Assembly: GCF_900115785.1 (NCBI RefSeq)
Contig: NZ_FOYS01000007.1
Location: forward strand, 62,001-126,000
DNA from: Halogeometricum limi
Lineage (GTDB): Archaea; Halobacteriota; Halobacteria; Halobacteriales; Haloferacaceae
Reading direction: 5' to 3'
DNA: 64,000 nucleotides
Under the pieces are notes generated by a model that was not told the origin of the DNA, made no database searches, and saw only the letters and a program-made list of their open reading frames with translations. Made by a program: the position numbers and the translations under genes. Of this stretch, positions 49,574 through 58,740 are shown piece by piece (positions within the stretch are counted from its first letter, which is position 1; each line of letters begins with the position of its first letter).

Positions 49574-51754
49574 TCAGTCGAAGTCCAGTTCCGTCTCGTC
49601 CAGTTCTACCTCGGTCGGTTCGACGTCCACGTCGTCGCCGCCGTCGAACCACCGGAGCGCCTCGTCTATCGAGTGCGCGGGCGGCGAACAGGACCGGCCT
49701 TCACAGGCGTAGACCGTCGGTTCGCCGTCGCGCATCTCTCTTCCCCTCCAGACGGGTGGGGCTTCGTCGAGGCCGAGCGTCTCCAGCCACGACGTCAGTT
49801 TCTCGTCGGTCGGCGGCCGGACGGAGAGAACAGAGTCGGGGAGATACCGCGAGACCAGCGACTCGCGGAACGACTCGGGGAGTCCGTCCGCGGCGACGAC
49901 TACCTCGGACCCGCCGCGGGCGCGCTTCTCAGAGGCGAGTGCGAGCGAGACGTGTTCGAGCGGTCGGCCGCGAATCCGGTTGCCGTGTCTGTCCAGTACC
50001 GCGCCCGCGACGGCGGCGAAGTCGGCGTCCGGGACGAACGAGTCCACATCGAGGAGCAGCGACGTCGCGACGCCGACGCTGGACGGCGTCGACTGGTCCT
50101 GTAACTCCTGCGGACGGGTGACCAGCGCCTCGCCGTCGTCCGGGGTGAAGTACAGCGTCCCCGCCGACTCGTCGTAGAACGAGTCGACGATGCCTTCCGA
50201 GAGGTCGACGGCGAACGCGAGGTGTTCGACCTCACCGGTCGCCTGATAGAGGTCGAACGCGCCGCGCGCGAGGAAGGCGTAGTCTTCGAGGTAGCCGTCG
50301 CCTTTCACGTCGCCGTCCTTGTACCGGCGCGAGAGCCGTTTCGCCGACCCGTCCCACAGGTGTTCGCGGACGAATCCGAGGGCGTCGGCCGCCAGTTCGG
50401 CGTAGTCGTCGCCGAGGACGAGCGACCCCTGCGCGAGACTGGATATCATGAGGCCGTTCCACCCGGCCAGCACCTTCTCGTCGCGGGGTGGTCGCGTCCG
50501 CGACTCGCGGGCCTCGAACAGCGTCTCGCGGGCGGCGTCGAGATGTTCGACCACCTCCGCTTCGCTCAGGTCGTGCTCCGCCGCGACCTGTTCGACGGAC
50601 GCCGAAACGGTGAGTACCGTCGTCCCGTTCTCGAAGTTGCCGCCGGAGGAGACGCCGTAGTAGTCACAGAACACGTCGGCGCGCGTCTCGTCAGAGAGCG
50701 CGTCGTGGACCCCCTCGGGCGTCCAGACGTAGAACGTTCCCTCTTCGCCGCCGCTCTGGGCGTCGAGGGTGCTGTAGAACCCGCCGTCGGGGTGGCGGAG
50801 TTCGCGCGCGACGAAGTCGAACGTCTCGCGGGCGACTTCGGCGTAGTCTGGACGACCGGTGAGGCGGTGTGCGGCGAGGAAGACGCGGGGAATCTCGGCG
50901 TTGTCGTACAGCATCTTCTCGAAGTGCGGGACGGTCCACTTCCGGTCCGTGACGTAGCGGTGGAAGCCGCCGCCGACGTGGTCGTACAGCCCGCCGTTCG
51001 CCATCGCGTCCAGCGTCTCCATCGCGACGGTGACCGGTTCCTCCTCGCCAGAGTGGACGTACGACCGCAGGAGCGCTTCGATGCGGCCGGGTTGGGGGAA
51101 CTTCGGTCCGCCGCCCGAACCGAAGCCGCCGTACTCCCGGTCGGCCCCGCGAAGCACTCCTTTCGCCACCTCGCCGAGGATTTCGGTCCCCGGCGACTCG
51201 CCGCCCGCCTCGGGCGTCGACTCCAGTTGGTCCTGTAGCGCCGACGTCCACTGCTGGGCGCGGTTCTCTATCTCCCGGCGGTCCTCCTCGTCGCGCCACG
51301 TCTCGGCGAACGACCGACAGAGGTCCAGAAAGCCGGGGACGTTCCCCCTGTCTCGACGCTCGTGCTTCGGGAAGTAGGTGCCGACGTAGAACGGCTTTCC
51401 CTGCGGGGTGAGCCAGACGGAGAGGGGCCACCCGCCGCCGCCGGTGACGAGTTGGCAGATGGTCTGATAGATGCGGTCCAAGTCCGGTCGTTCCTCTCTG
51501 TCGACTTTCACCGGAACGAACGACTCGTTGAGGACCTGCGCCACCTCCTCGTCCTCGAAGCTCTCGTCGGCCATGACGTGACACCAGTGACACGCCGAGT
51601 AGCCGACCGAGAGGAAGATGGGTTTGTCCTCCTCGCGCGCCGTCTCCAACGCCGTCTCGTCCCACGGTTGCCAGTTGACCGGGTTGTCGGCGTGTTGCTG
51701 GAGGTACGGACTCGCTTCGTCGTCCAACCGGTTACGCCCCGTCGCGTCGCTCAT
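49574..51754 (-). CDS. YyaL/SPATA20-type protein (DUF255 thioredoxin domain + six-hairpin barrel)
   Basis: A 726-residue protein. The thioredoxin-like N-terminal domain begins LDDEASPYLQQHADNPVNWQ and has the SACHWCHVM motif near 54-62 (Cys-His-Trp-Cys), then VKVDREERPD and GGGGWPLSVWLTPQGKPF. The remainder (about 215-640) is an alpha/alpha six-hairpin-type barrel similar to cellobiose epimerase/N-acyl-glucosamine epimerase folds. The C-terminus has GREMRDGEPTVYACEGRSC (near 678), and an acidic end. The function is debated across life; a protein-disulfide or sugar-binding role is possible. Its stop is adjacent to the thioredoxin gene. Confidence 0.92.
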   Translation of the reverse strand: MSDATGRNRLDDEASPYLQQHADNPVNWQPWDETALETAREEDKPIFLSVGYSACHWCHVMADESFEDEEVAQVLNESFVPVKVDREERPDLDRIYQTICQLVTGGGGWPLSVWLTPQGKPFYVGTYFPKHERRDRGNVPGFLDLCRSFAETWRDEEDRREIENRAQQWTSALQDQLESTPEAGGESPGTEILGEVAKGVLRGADREYGGFGSGGGPKFPQPGRIEALLRSYVHSGEEEPVTVAMETLDAMANGGLYDHVGGGFHRYVTDRKWTVPHFEKMLYDNAEIPRVFLAAHRLTGRPDYAEVARETFDFVARELRHPDGGFYSTLDAQSGGEEGTFYVWTPEGVHDALSDETRADVFCDYYGVSSGGNFENGTTVLTVSASVEQVAAEHDLSEAEVVEHLDAARETLFEARESRTRPPRDEKVLAGWNGLMISSLAQGSLVLGDDYAELAADALGFVREHLWDGSAKRLSRRYKDGDVKGDGYLEDYAFLARGAFDLYQATGEVEHLAFAVDLSEGIVDSFYDESAGTLYFTPDDGEALVTRPQELQDQSTPSSVGVATSLLLDVDSFVPDADFAAVAGAVLDRHGNRIRGRPLEHVSLALASEKRARGGSEVVVAADGLPESFRESLVSRYLPDSVLSVRPPTDEKLTSWLETLGLDEAPPVWRGREMRDGEPTVYACEGRSCSPPAHSIDEALRWFDGGDDVDVEPTEVELDETELDFD

Positions 51755-51829
51755 ACCGGAGATACCGTCCGCGGCGACTAAAGGGCCGTGGAGACGGCGA
51801 CGCGAGCGGAGTCGGAGGGGCCGTTGACC

Positions 51830-53215
51830 TCACGGCGGCGTGAACGCGCGGAGCGTCGAGTCGCCGTCGGCGAGGTAGGCGGTGTCGCCGACGCCCACGG
51901 CGTCGAAGACGGTGTCGACGCCGAACGACGCCGTCGCCTCGCCGGCCGAATCGACGGCGTAGACGGTCAGGAACGGGTCGGAGGCGTGGTCGCCGGTGAT
52001 GGCCGAGACGACGAGCGAGTCCGTCGTCGCCGTCTCCGGCCACGCGTCGTTCGACGGGGGGTCGAACGTCCACCGTTCGTCGCCGTCGACGGCGTACGCC
52101 GTCGCGGCGTCCGCACCGACCTGCGAACGCGTGTACAGCGTGTCGCCGTCGGGGTCCACGAGGAGCCACTGGCCGTAGTCGTCGTCGCGCCAGACCACGC
52201 GTCCGTCCGACTCGACGGCGACGACGGCGTCGCCGCCCGCGTACAGTCTGTCGTCGTGGAGGAGCAGTTCGTGGACGGGGAGTTCGCGCCGCCACTCCAC
52301 CGTTCCGTCGGGGGCGACGCCGCGGAGCGTTCGCCGGTCGTCGTCGCCCGTCAGGACGAACAGTCTCTCGCCCGCGACTTCGACCCACGTCGCGGGACCG
52401 ACGTCGAGGGAGAATCGCTCGCCGCCGTCGCGGCCGAGGGCGGTGACACCCTCGTCGGTGGCGACGAACGCCCCCCGGTCGCCGACGGCGACGTCCGCGA
52501 CGGCGGTGAACTCGCGCTCCCACCGGACCGACCCGTCCGCGGCGTCGAGGGCGTAGACCACCGTCGTCAGCGGTTCCTCCGGGGTCTGGTGACTCGTCGG
52601 CGTCACGTCCGGCGGCGGGAAGAACTCCAGTCCGGCGGCGACGACGAGGCCGTCCGAGACGCCCGCGACGGCGAGTGCGCGGTCGCGGCGGACCGACCAG
52701 CGAGCGTCGCCACTCTGTCGGTCGAGGGCGTGTAACGCCGTCCACTCGCGCTCTTCGGCCATCCCGGCGACGGCGTAGACGGCGTCGCTCGCGAGCGTGA
52801 CGCCCCACTGCCCGCGCGAGATGCGCTGGAACGAGGCGTGAGAGTGTGCGACCGCTTCGCCCGCCATCTCGGTTCGCCACCGACTCGACTGAGAGGCGGG
52901 GTCGACGGCGACGACCGACGAGGGGCCGTCTTGGGTGCTGACGGTGGCGAACAGCGTTTCGCCGTCGGCGGCGGCGTCGAGGCCGAGGACGTTTCGGCCG
53001 CCGAACGAGAGCGACCAGTCCGGACTCCACGCGGGCAGTCTGTCGGGCGTCTCCGTGGCGGCGTCCGACGCATCGGCCGGTGACGGCGAAGCGGACGTCT
53101 CGTCGGCCCGGTCGGTCCGGTCGCGACGCCGTTTCGGCGCTGAGTCGCCGACACATCCCGTCGCCGCGAGAACCGCGCCGACGCCGAGGTGGAGGAATCG
53201 TCTCCGTGAGACCAT
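51830..53215 (-). CDS. Tat lipoprotein with PQQ-like beta-propeller
   Basis: A 461-residue exported protein. VSRRRFLHLGVGAVLAATGC is a Tat signal with lipobox, so the mature chain is membrane-anchored outside. A disordered Ser/Asp/Ala linker (22-60) precedes a WD/PQQ-type beta-propeller with about seven repeats (WSLSFGGRNVLGLDAAADGE, ALDRQSGDARWSVRRDRALA, ALDAADGSVRWEREFTAVAD, GVAPDGTVEWRREL). No PQQ or metal ligand motif is obvious, so it likely serves as a scaffold, as BamB does in bacteria, or binds an unknown ligand. ATG 53215 was preferred over 53260. Confidence 0.85.
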   Translation of the reverse strand: MVSRRRFLHLGVGAVLAATGCVGDSAPKRRRDRTDRADETSASPSPADASDAATETPDRLPAWSPDWSLSFGGRNVLGLDAAADGETLFATVSTQDGPSSVVAVDPASQSSRWRTEMAGEAVAHSHASFQRISRGQWGVTLASDAVYAVAGMAEEREWTALHALDRQSGDARWSVRRDRALAVAGVSDGLVVAAGLEFFPPPDVTPTSHQTPEEPLTTVVYALDAADGSVRWEREFTAVADVAVGDRGAFVATDEGVTALGRDGGERFSLDVGPATWVEVAGERLFVLTGDDDRRTLRGVAPDGTVEWRRELPVHELLLHDDRLYAGGDAVVAVESDGRVVWRDDDYGQWLLVDPDGDTLYTRSQVGADAATAYAVDGDERWTFDPPSNDAWPETATTDSLVVSAITGDHASDPFLTVYAVDSAGEATASFGVDTVFDAVGVGDTAYLADGDSTLRAFTPP

Positions 53216-53710
53216 ACTCGTCGTCTCGGAGACCGAACGATGGGTCTTCCGGTGGGTCAAACGAGCGTTTGAGAGAGCGTCTTCGGAGGACGAGCCGTCA
53301 GAATTCAGACCGGGTAGTGGTGATTGGATGGGTCACCCGGTCACTCTCGCGTCGCGGCAAGTCAGAGGCACGGACGCCGGACGGGTTCGAGAGCTACCGG
53401 TAGCCACGTAGTCGTCACTCTTGAGTAATCACCGCACACCCACGAGTATCTGAACGTTATCGCAGATAGTCGGGGGGACAGATAGGACACTCGTCTGCGT
53501 CTCTATTCGCCCGAATAGACCCGTTTCGGGAGTTAACACGCGACTTCCGCTCGAACGGCGAGTCGAACCCGACCGGTCGGCGAGGACGGTCCCCTCGGTT
53601 CGGTCGTCGGCCCGTCGACGCTCGCCGGGCGAGCGGTGTGTGCACGTCTGTGGTCAGAATCGTTCGCTCGAAGAGCAACCTTTACACTCTCGTGCTGAGG
53701 TCTCCCCACT
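53216..53710. other. Intergenic region upstream of purD
   Basis: About 495 nt with no frame of coding character; frames here read Arg/Ser-rich. A TATA-like TTTACACT at 53681-53688 sits 27 nt before the purD ATG. No tRNA or repeat is seen. Confidence 0.45.
53681..53688 (+). promoter_or_regulatory. TATA box of purD
   Basis: TTTACACT is centred 27 nt before the purD ATG (53711). Confidence 0.45.
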
Positions 53711-55003
53711 ATGACGGAGACGGCGCTTCTCGTCGGCGGTGGCGGCCGCGAACACGCTATTTCGCGTGCCCTGACCGCGGATTCCGACTGCGAACTGTAC
53801 GCCTGCGCGAGCAACCGAAACCCCGGAATCGCGTCGCTCGCGGCGGGGTTCCGACAGGTGGACGAGACGGCGGTAGACGACGTCGTCGCCTACGCCACGG
53901 AGGTGGGCGCGGACGTGGCCGTCGTCGGCCCCGAGTCCGCCCTCGAAGCGGGCGTCGCGGACGCTCTGGACGACGCCGGCGTCTACACGTTCGGTCCGCG
54001 GGCGGACGACGCGCGCATCGAGACGGACAAGGCCTTCCAGCGAGAGTTCATGGCGGCCGAGGCGATTCCGGGGTGCCCGGAGTTCGCCGTGTTCGAAGAC
54101 ACCGACGAGGCCTGCGCGTACATCGACGACTACGACGGTGACCTCGCGGTCAAACCCGCCGGACTGACGGGCGGGAAGGGCGTGAAGGTGACCGGCGACC
54201 AGGTGACCAAAGAAGAGGCCAAAGCGTACCTCCGAGACTCCGAGTACACGGAAGTCGTCCTCGAAGAACGCCTCGTCGGCGAGGAGTTCACGGTGCAGGC
54301 GTTCGTCGCCGACGGCGAGGTTCGGCCGACGCCCGCCGTACAGGACCACAAGCGCGCCTACGAGGGCGACGAGGGGCCGAACACCGGCGGGATGGGCAGT
54401 TACAGCGACGCGACGGCGGAGTTGCCGTTCATGTCGTTCGACGACTACACGGCGGCCGTCGAGATTCTCCAGGCGACGGTCGACGCGTTGGACGACTACA
54501 AAGGAATCCTCTACGGGCAGTTCATGCTGACCGCCGACGGAGTCAAAGTCGTCGAGTTCAACGCTCGATTCGGCGACCCCGAGGCGATGAACACCCTGCC
54601 CGTTCTCGAAACCCCGTTCCTCGACGTGGTGACGGCCGCCCGCGACGGCGAGACGCTTCCCGAACTCGAATTTTCGGGGAAGGCGACGGTGTGCAAGTAC
54701 GCCGTCCCCGACGGCTACCCGACGGACCCCGACTCGGGCGCGCGAATCGAAGTGGACGAGGAGAGCGCGGGTGACGCACTCCTGTTCTACGCGAGCGTCG
54801 ACGCCCGCGAGGACGGCCTGTACACGACCACGTCTCGGTCGTTCGCCGTCGTCGGCGTCGAAGACACCATCGAGGCCGCAGAGGAGTCCGCCGAGGCCGC
54901 ACTCGCCGCCGCGGGCGACGGACTCCGCGTCCGCCACGACATCGGCAAACCGGAACTCGTCCAACGGCGTATCGACCACGTCGCCGACTTGCGCGACGAG
55001 TAG
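53711..55003 (+). CDS. purD: Phosphoribosylamine-glycine ligase
   Basis: GAR synthetase of purine synthesis, 430 residues: joins glycine to phosphoribosylamine using ATP. An ATP-grasp protein; N-terminal LLVGGGGREHAISRAL is the nucleotide/phosphate-binding start, and KPAGLTGGKGVKV (near 152) is the ATP-grasp glycine loop. GPNTGGMGSYSDA (near 222) and EFNARFGDPEAMNTLPVLE (near 280, with the metal-binding Glu and Asn) complete the signature. Single-gene unit; other pur genes are not in the window. Confidence 0.96.
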   Translation: MTETALLVGGGGREHAISRALTADSDCELYACASNRNPGIASLAAGFRQVDETAVDDVVAYATEVGADVAVVGPESALEAGVADALDDAGVYTFGPRADDARIETDKAFQREFMAAEAIPGCPEFAVFEDTDEACAYIDDYDGDLAVKPAGLTGGKGVKVTGDQVTKEEAKAYLRDSEYTEVVLEERLVGEEFTVQAFVADGEVRPTPAVQDHKRAYEGDEGPNTGGMGSYSDATAELPFMSFDDYTAAVEILQATVDALDDYKGILYGQFMLTADGVKVVEFNARFGDPEAMNTLPVLETPFLDVVTAARDGETLPELEFSGKATVCKYAVPDGYPTDPDSGARIEVDEESAGDALLFYASVDAREDGLYTTTSRSFAVVGVEDTIEAAEESAEAALAAAGDGLRVRHDIGKPELVQRRIDHVADLRDE

Positions 55004-55097
55004 CGTCTCCGGGAACGACGGACGACGCCGGCCCCGACCCGAACCCGACCGCGAGCAGACGCGGAGCCTTTTGTACGAACGCGACCAACCTCTCGCC

Positions 55098-55634
55098 GTG
55101 AGCGACGACACCGACGACGCGCCGGGGCGGCGACACCACCGGGTCCAGCGCCACGCGACGCCCGGCCCGCTGAACTCCCTCCAGTACTGGACCGACGCGA
55201 AACCCGTCTGGCGCGTCACGCTGAACTACCTCCTCGTCTGGGTGGCGCGCATCGCGCCGTTCCTCCGGTGGAAGAATTGGGCGCTTCGCCGCCTCGGCGT
55301 CACCGTCGGCCGCGGCGTCTCGTGGGGTCTGGAGGCGACGCCGGACGTGTTCTGGCCCGAACTCATCACGCTCGGCGACGACGTCATCGTCGGCTACGAC
55401 TCGGTCATCCTCTGTCACGAGTTCCTGCAGGAGGAGTACCGGACGGGCGAAGTCGTCGTCGGCGACAGGGCGATGATCGGTGCGAAGGCCGTGATTCTCC
55501 CGGGCGTCGAAATCGGCGCGGACGCGCAGGTGGCGGCGAACTCGCTCGTGACGCGCGACGTGCCGCCGGGGACGACGGTGGCGGGCGTCCCGGCGCGGCC
55601 GATGTCGAGCGCGGAGTCCGCGGACGAGGAGTAG
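55098..55634 (+). CDS. Left-handed beta-helix acyltransferase
   Basis: A 178-residue hexapeptide-repeat transferase starting at GTG (VSDDTDDAPGRRHHRV). After a helix near 30-60 (SLQYWTDAKPVWRVTLNYLL), the LbH domain shows ITLGDDVIVGYDSVILCHEF, VVVGDRAMIGAKAVILPGVE, IGADAQVAANSLVTRDVPPG, then VAGVPARP, all classic hexapeptide coils. His in ILCHEF takes the place of the catalytic His. It resembles maltose/galactoside/serine acetyltransferases; in haloarchaea it may acetylate surface sugars. The acceptor is unknown. Longer upstream frames are non-coding (overlap with purD). Confidence 0.82.
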   Translation: MSDDTDDAPGRRHHRVQRHATPGPLNSLQYWTDAKPVWRVTLNYLLVWVARIAPFLRWKNWALRRLGVTVGRGVSWGLEATPDVFWPELITLGDDVIVGYDSVILCHEFLQEEYRTGEVVVGDRAMIGAKAVILPGVEIGADAQVAANSLVTRDVPPGTTVAGVPARPMSSAESADEE

Positions 55635-56018
55635 TCAGTCCCGGAAGAACGCGAGGTACGCGAGCGGTGTGGTGACGGCGAGCGTCGGGAGGAACCACCG
55701 AATCTGAGAGATTGGGTCGGGCGGTGCGAAGAGGGACCCGACGACGACGGCGGCGAGAACCCCGGCGGCGACCGTTCTGGCCCCTCGCTCCTCGGGCGTC
55801 GGCGGCCCGCGCGAACCGAGTCGTCGGCGGACGACGAAGTACGCGACGAGCGACGGCGGGACGACCACCGCGAGGACGCCCCACCGAACCGGGTGGTCGC
55901 TGCCGCGTTCGCCGGCGTCCCACAGCGTCGCCAGTCCGAGTGCGACGCCCCCGAGAGAGAGCGCGAGCGCCATCGCGACGACACCGAACGCGTCGAGCAG
56001 TCCGAGTTGGAGAGTCAC
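55635..56018 (-). CDS. Membrane protein coupled to the sensor kinase
   Basis: A 127-residue protein with four TM helices (about 8-30, 45-62, 83-98, 107-124), starting at a GTG (VTLQLGLLDAFG). The GTG follows the kinase stop after one nucleotide, so both are on one transcript. A positively charged loop [18 protein letters not shown] lies between helices 2 and 3. It may present a signal to the kinase or share its regulation; only the gene order suggests this. Family unrecognised. Confidence 0.68.
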   Translation of the reverse strand: MTLQLGLLDAFGVVAMALALSLGGVALGLATLWDAGERGSDHPVRWGVLAVVVPPSLVAYFVVRRRLGSRGPPTPEERGARTVAAGVLAAVVVGSLFAPPDPISQIRWFLPTLAVTTPLAYLAFFRD

Positions 56019-56019
56019 G

Positions 56020-57816
56020 TCAGGACCGTTCGAGTCGCATCTTGAAAACCGCACCGCGGGGGTCGTTGTCTTCGACCCAGATGTCGCCGCCGTAGCTGTC
56101 GAAGACGCTGTCGGCGAAGAACAGACTGATTCCCGTCCCGTGGTGGAGTTGGTCGTACTCCTCGCGGCCGAAGATGAGGTCGCGTTGGGCCGGCGAGACG
56201 CCGGGTCCGTCGTCGCCGACTTCGAGGACGACGTCGTCCTCTCGCACGTCGACGGCGACGGTGACCTCCGCCTCGTCGGTGTCGTTGTGGACGACGGCGT
56301 TCTCCAGAACGGCTTCGACGGCCGCGGACAACAGGTCGTCCGCCCGGACGACGGCTTCGGGGAACACGCCGAAGCGGAACTCCGCGTCGGGGAACTCCTG
56401 CATCACCTCGACGAGCGTGTTGTTGAGCACGATATCGAGGCGAACGGGACGGTTCGACGCGGTGTACGACCGTTCTAACAGTTCTCGCAAGTCGCGGGCA
56501 CGCTCGGTCTTGTGGACGATTTGGAGCACCTTCTCCTGTGCGCTGTCGAGAATCTCCGCGGCGTCCGCCTGCGACGACGCCGACTGCGCGCGTTGGATGT
56601 GGCCGTACATCACGTTCAGTTCGTTTCGCAAGTCGTGTCTGAGGAGGCGGTTCAGCACCTCCGAGGCGTTCTCGTACTGCTGTTGCTTCGTCGTGTCGAC
56701 GAAGACGGCGACGGCCCCCTCCACGTCGTCGTCGACGACCAGTGGGGCCGCAGAGCCTCGTCCGTACACCTTGTTGCCCTCGCTCGTCCGCGCGACGAAC
56801 CGCCCGGTCCACGTCTCGCCGCGGACGAGGTGGTCGACGATGTCTTCGTAGATGCGGTCGTCTCCCGAAATATCCGCGGCGGAGCGTCCGACGAGTTCAC
56901 CGAACTCGTGTCCGAGAAACGTCAACCCCGCCGCGTTGACGTCGCGGATGACGAAGTTCGGGTCGGTGATGAGGGCGGGGGCGTCCGCACTGCGGAACGC
57001 TTCCCGGTAGATGTCACCGTCCAGACGATAGCCGTCGGAGCTCCACTTCACGGCGCTACCTCGTTCTCCCACTATATCATTCTCGGGGGTCGAAGCGACC
57101 GGACAAACGGACGGCACGTGTCCGCGGAGGTCGAACACTCGCTGGTAGTAGGCGGCGACGACGTCTCGAACGTCCTCGAAGTCGCGTCGGGGGTCGGTCC
57201 GTTCCCACTGGTCGTGGTGTTCGACGCCGAAGAGGAAGTAGCTCGCGAGGGTGTCTACGTCCGCGTCGGCACAGTTCGGCACCATCGCGTCGATTTTCAG
57301 CCGGTGAGCGTCGAGCGCGGTTTCGTGCCACTCTCGCTCCCGGAGTCCGTGTTGCCGCCAGAACTCGGTCTGTCGGCGACCGTACGCGGAGTCGATGCCG
57401 ACGTCCGCGCAGACCCGTTCGAGGAGTTCCTGCACGTCGTCCCACCGTTCGTCGTTCGACACCTCGAACGCGTACGGTCTCGACGGGTCGCTCACGAGCA
57501 GGTCGTCGGGGATTCGGTCGCGGTGCGTGTCGAAGACGCGCCAGTTCTCTATCTCGTCCTGTAAGAAGAGCGCTCGGGTGAACGTCGCTCCCGCGCGGGC
57601 GGCGCGGCGTCCGGGGCGGCCGGGGAACTCGGCGCGGAACACCTCCGACATCGCCTCGACGGCCGTCGCCGCCGCCGCTCTCGACCCCGCTTCATCTCCG
57701 CGGGCGAGACGCTCTTCGCGGAGGTCCTGCTGGAAGAACGCGGTGAGAAGTCGCTCGGCGGTGTCGCGGGCAGTCTGCGAGACGCAGACGTCCATCGATG
57801 GAAGCTCTCTTCTCAT
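56020..57816 (-). CDS. PAS-domain sensor histidine kinase with a novel N-terminal domain
   Basis: A 598-residue soluble sensor kinase. Residues 1-255 form an uncharacterised region (WRVFDTHRDRIPDDLL, FRQHGLREREWHETALDAHR-like), which is all-helical and has Cys182, Cys238 and several His. Then PAS (about 265-385, DAPALITDPNFVIRDVNAAG), the H-box LLRHDLRNELNV with His394, and the HATPase with Asn506 (ENAVVHN), DDGPG (535-539) and GTGISL (560-565). The N-terminal part could bind a metal or heme. No TM helix, so it senses a cytoplasmic signal. The start is 57816 or the ATG at 57795; no response regulator is adjacent. Confidence 0.85.
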   Translation of the reverse strand: MRRELPSMDVCVSQTARDTAERLLTAFFQQDLREERLARGDEAGSRAAAATAVEAMSEVFRAEFPGRPGRRAARAGATFTRALFLQDEIENWRVFDTHRDRIPDDLLVSDPSRPYAFEVSNDERWDDVQELLERVCADVGIDSAYGRRQTEFWRQHGLREREWHETALDAHRLKIDAMVPNCADADVDTLASYFLFGVEHHDQWERTDPRRDFEDVRDVVAAYYQRVFDLRGHVPSVCPVASTPENDIVGERGSAVKWSSDGYRLDGDIYREAFRSADAPALITDPNFVIRDVNAAGLTFLGHEFGELVGRSAADISGDDRIYEDIVDHLVRGETWTGRFVARTSEGNKVYGRGSAAPLVVDDDVEGAVAVFVDTTKQQQYENASEVLNRLLRHDLRNELNVMYGHIQRAQSASSQADAAEILDSAQEKVLQIVHKTERARDLRELLERSYTASNRPVRLDIVLNNTLVEVMQEFPDAEFRFGVFPEAVVRADDLLSAAVEAVLENAVVHNDTDEAEVTVAVDVREDDVVLEVGDDGPGVSPAQRDLIFGREEYDQLHHGTGISLFFADSVFDSYGGDIWVEDNDPRGAVFKMRLERS

Positions 57817-57909
57817 TCGGGCGTCGCGAGTCGTGACACGCGCGTTCGAGAGAATATCCGAGGTGTAGTGTAAAACTGTTTTCGTGGCCGGACAGTCAGT
57901 ACCCGAGTC

Positions 57910-58740
57910 TCATCTGAGTCGGACGAGGCCCTCCTCGAACACCTTCTGGTTCGGGATGATGTACTCCTCGCCGTCGCTCTCGACGCGGGTGACGAACAGG
58001 TCCACCTCCTGTACGATGCCGTCCGTCTCGGCGAGTCTGACCTCGTCGCCGATGGCGTACGGTTGGGTCAAGAGGAGGTACGTCCCCGCCGCGCCCGACT
58101 TCAGCATGTCGCCGAAGGCGATACCGCCGAGGAACACCACGGCGAACAGGTAGGCGGCGAGGAGGACGACCAACGCGAGCGTCGCGACGCCGAGTTGCGA
58201 GAGGGCGATGAGTGCCGCGAGGTAGAACACGGTGAACTTCGCGGCCGAGGGGATGATACCCACCTGCGGGAGTTTGACGCCGCGGAGGCGTTCGGCGACG
58301 AGCAGTCCCACCTTGTCGCCGACGACGACGCCGACGATGAGGATGATGACCGCGAAGAACAGCATCGGGAGGAAGCCGACGACCTGACTCCAGAAGCGGT
58401 CGGCGTAGTTCACGTTCGCGATAGACAGGGCCGCGAGGATGGCGACGCCGACGACGAAGTAGCGAACCAACCAGCCGAGGAGTTCGACCGTCGACGTCTC
58501 GAAGTTCCGCGCCGTTCGCTCGAACGCCGTTCCCTCTATCGCCTCCGGAACGCCGAGGCCGTCGAGAACGCGACGCGTGAGCGTTCCGAGGACGATGGCG
58601 ACGACGACGCCCGCGACGAGGACGGCGAGAGCGAACCAGACGTCCCGCGGGAGGAGGTCGTAGAGTCCCCCGAGAAACGTTCCCTCGGGTGCGGGTTCGG
58701 ATGGGACTGCCGTCTGCAACGGTGTGCCCGCGGCGGCCAT
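57910..58740 (-). CDS. Mechanosensitive-channel-like membrane protein (MscS-type)
   Basis: A 276-residue protein with hydrophobic helices near 33-53, 86-105, 124-146 and 170-210, and an MscS-like pore/vestibule segment (GIAFGDMLKSGAAGTYLLLTQPYAIGDEVRLAETDGIVQEVDLF), in which the beta domain begins. This is a short MscS, and opens on membrane tension to release solutes. The start overlaps the dacZ stop by one nt (TGATG), so the two are translated together. That arrangement ties the channel to c-di-AMP, known to govern osmotic adaptation. Confidence 0.84.
   Translation of the reverse strand: MAAAGTPLQTAVPSEPAPEGTFLGGLYDLLPRDVWFALAVLVAGVVVAIVLGTLTRRVLDGLGVPEAIEGTAFERTARNFETSTVELLGWLVRYFVVGVAILAALSIANVNYADRFWSQVVGFLPMLFFAVIILIVGVVVGDKVGLLVAERLRGVKLPQVGIIPSAAKFTVFYLAALIALSQLGVATLALVVLLAAYLFAVVFLGGIAFGDMLKSGAAGTYLLLTQPYAIGDEVRLAETDGIVQEVDLFVTRVESDGEEYIIPNQKVFEEGLVRLR

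Noticed and set aside
53457-53678. 73-residue minus-strand frame ending in CPIC
   Set aside because: A single CxxC is not enough; no promoter or codon bias, and Arg/Ser-rich composition.
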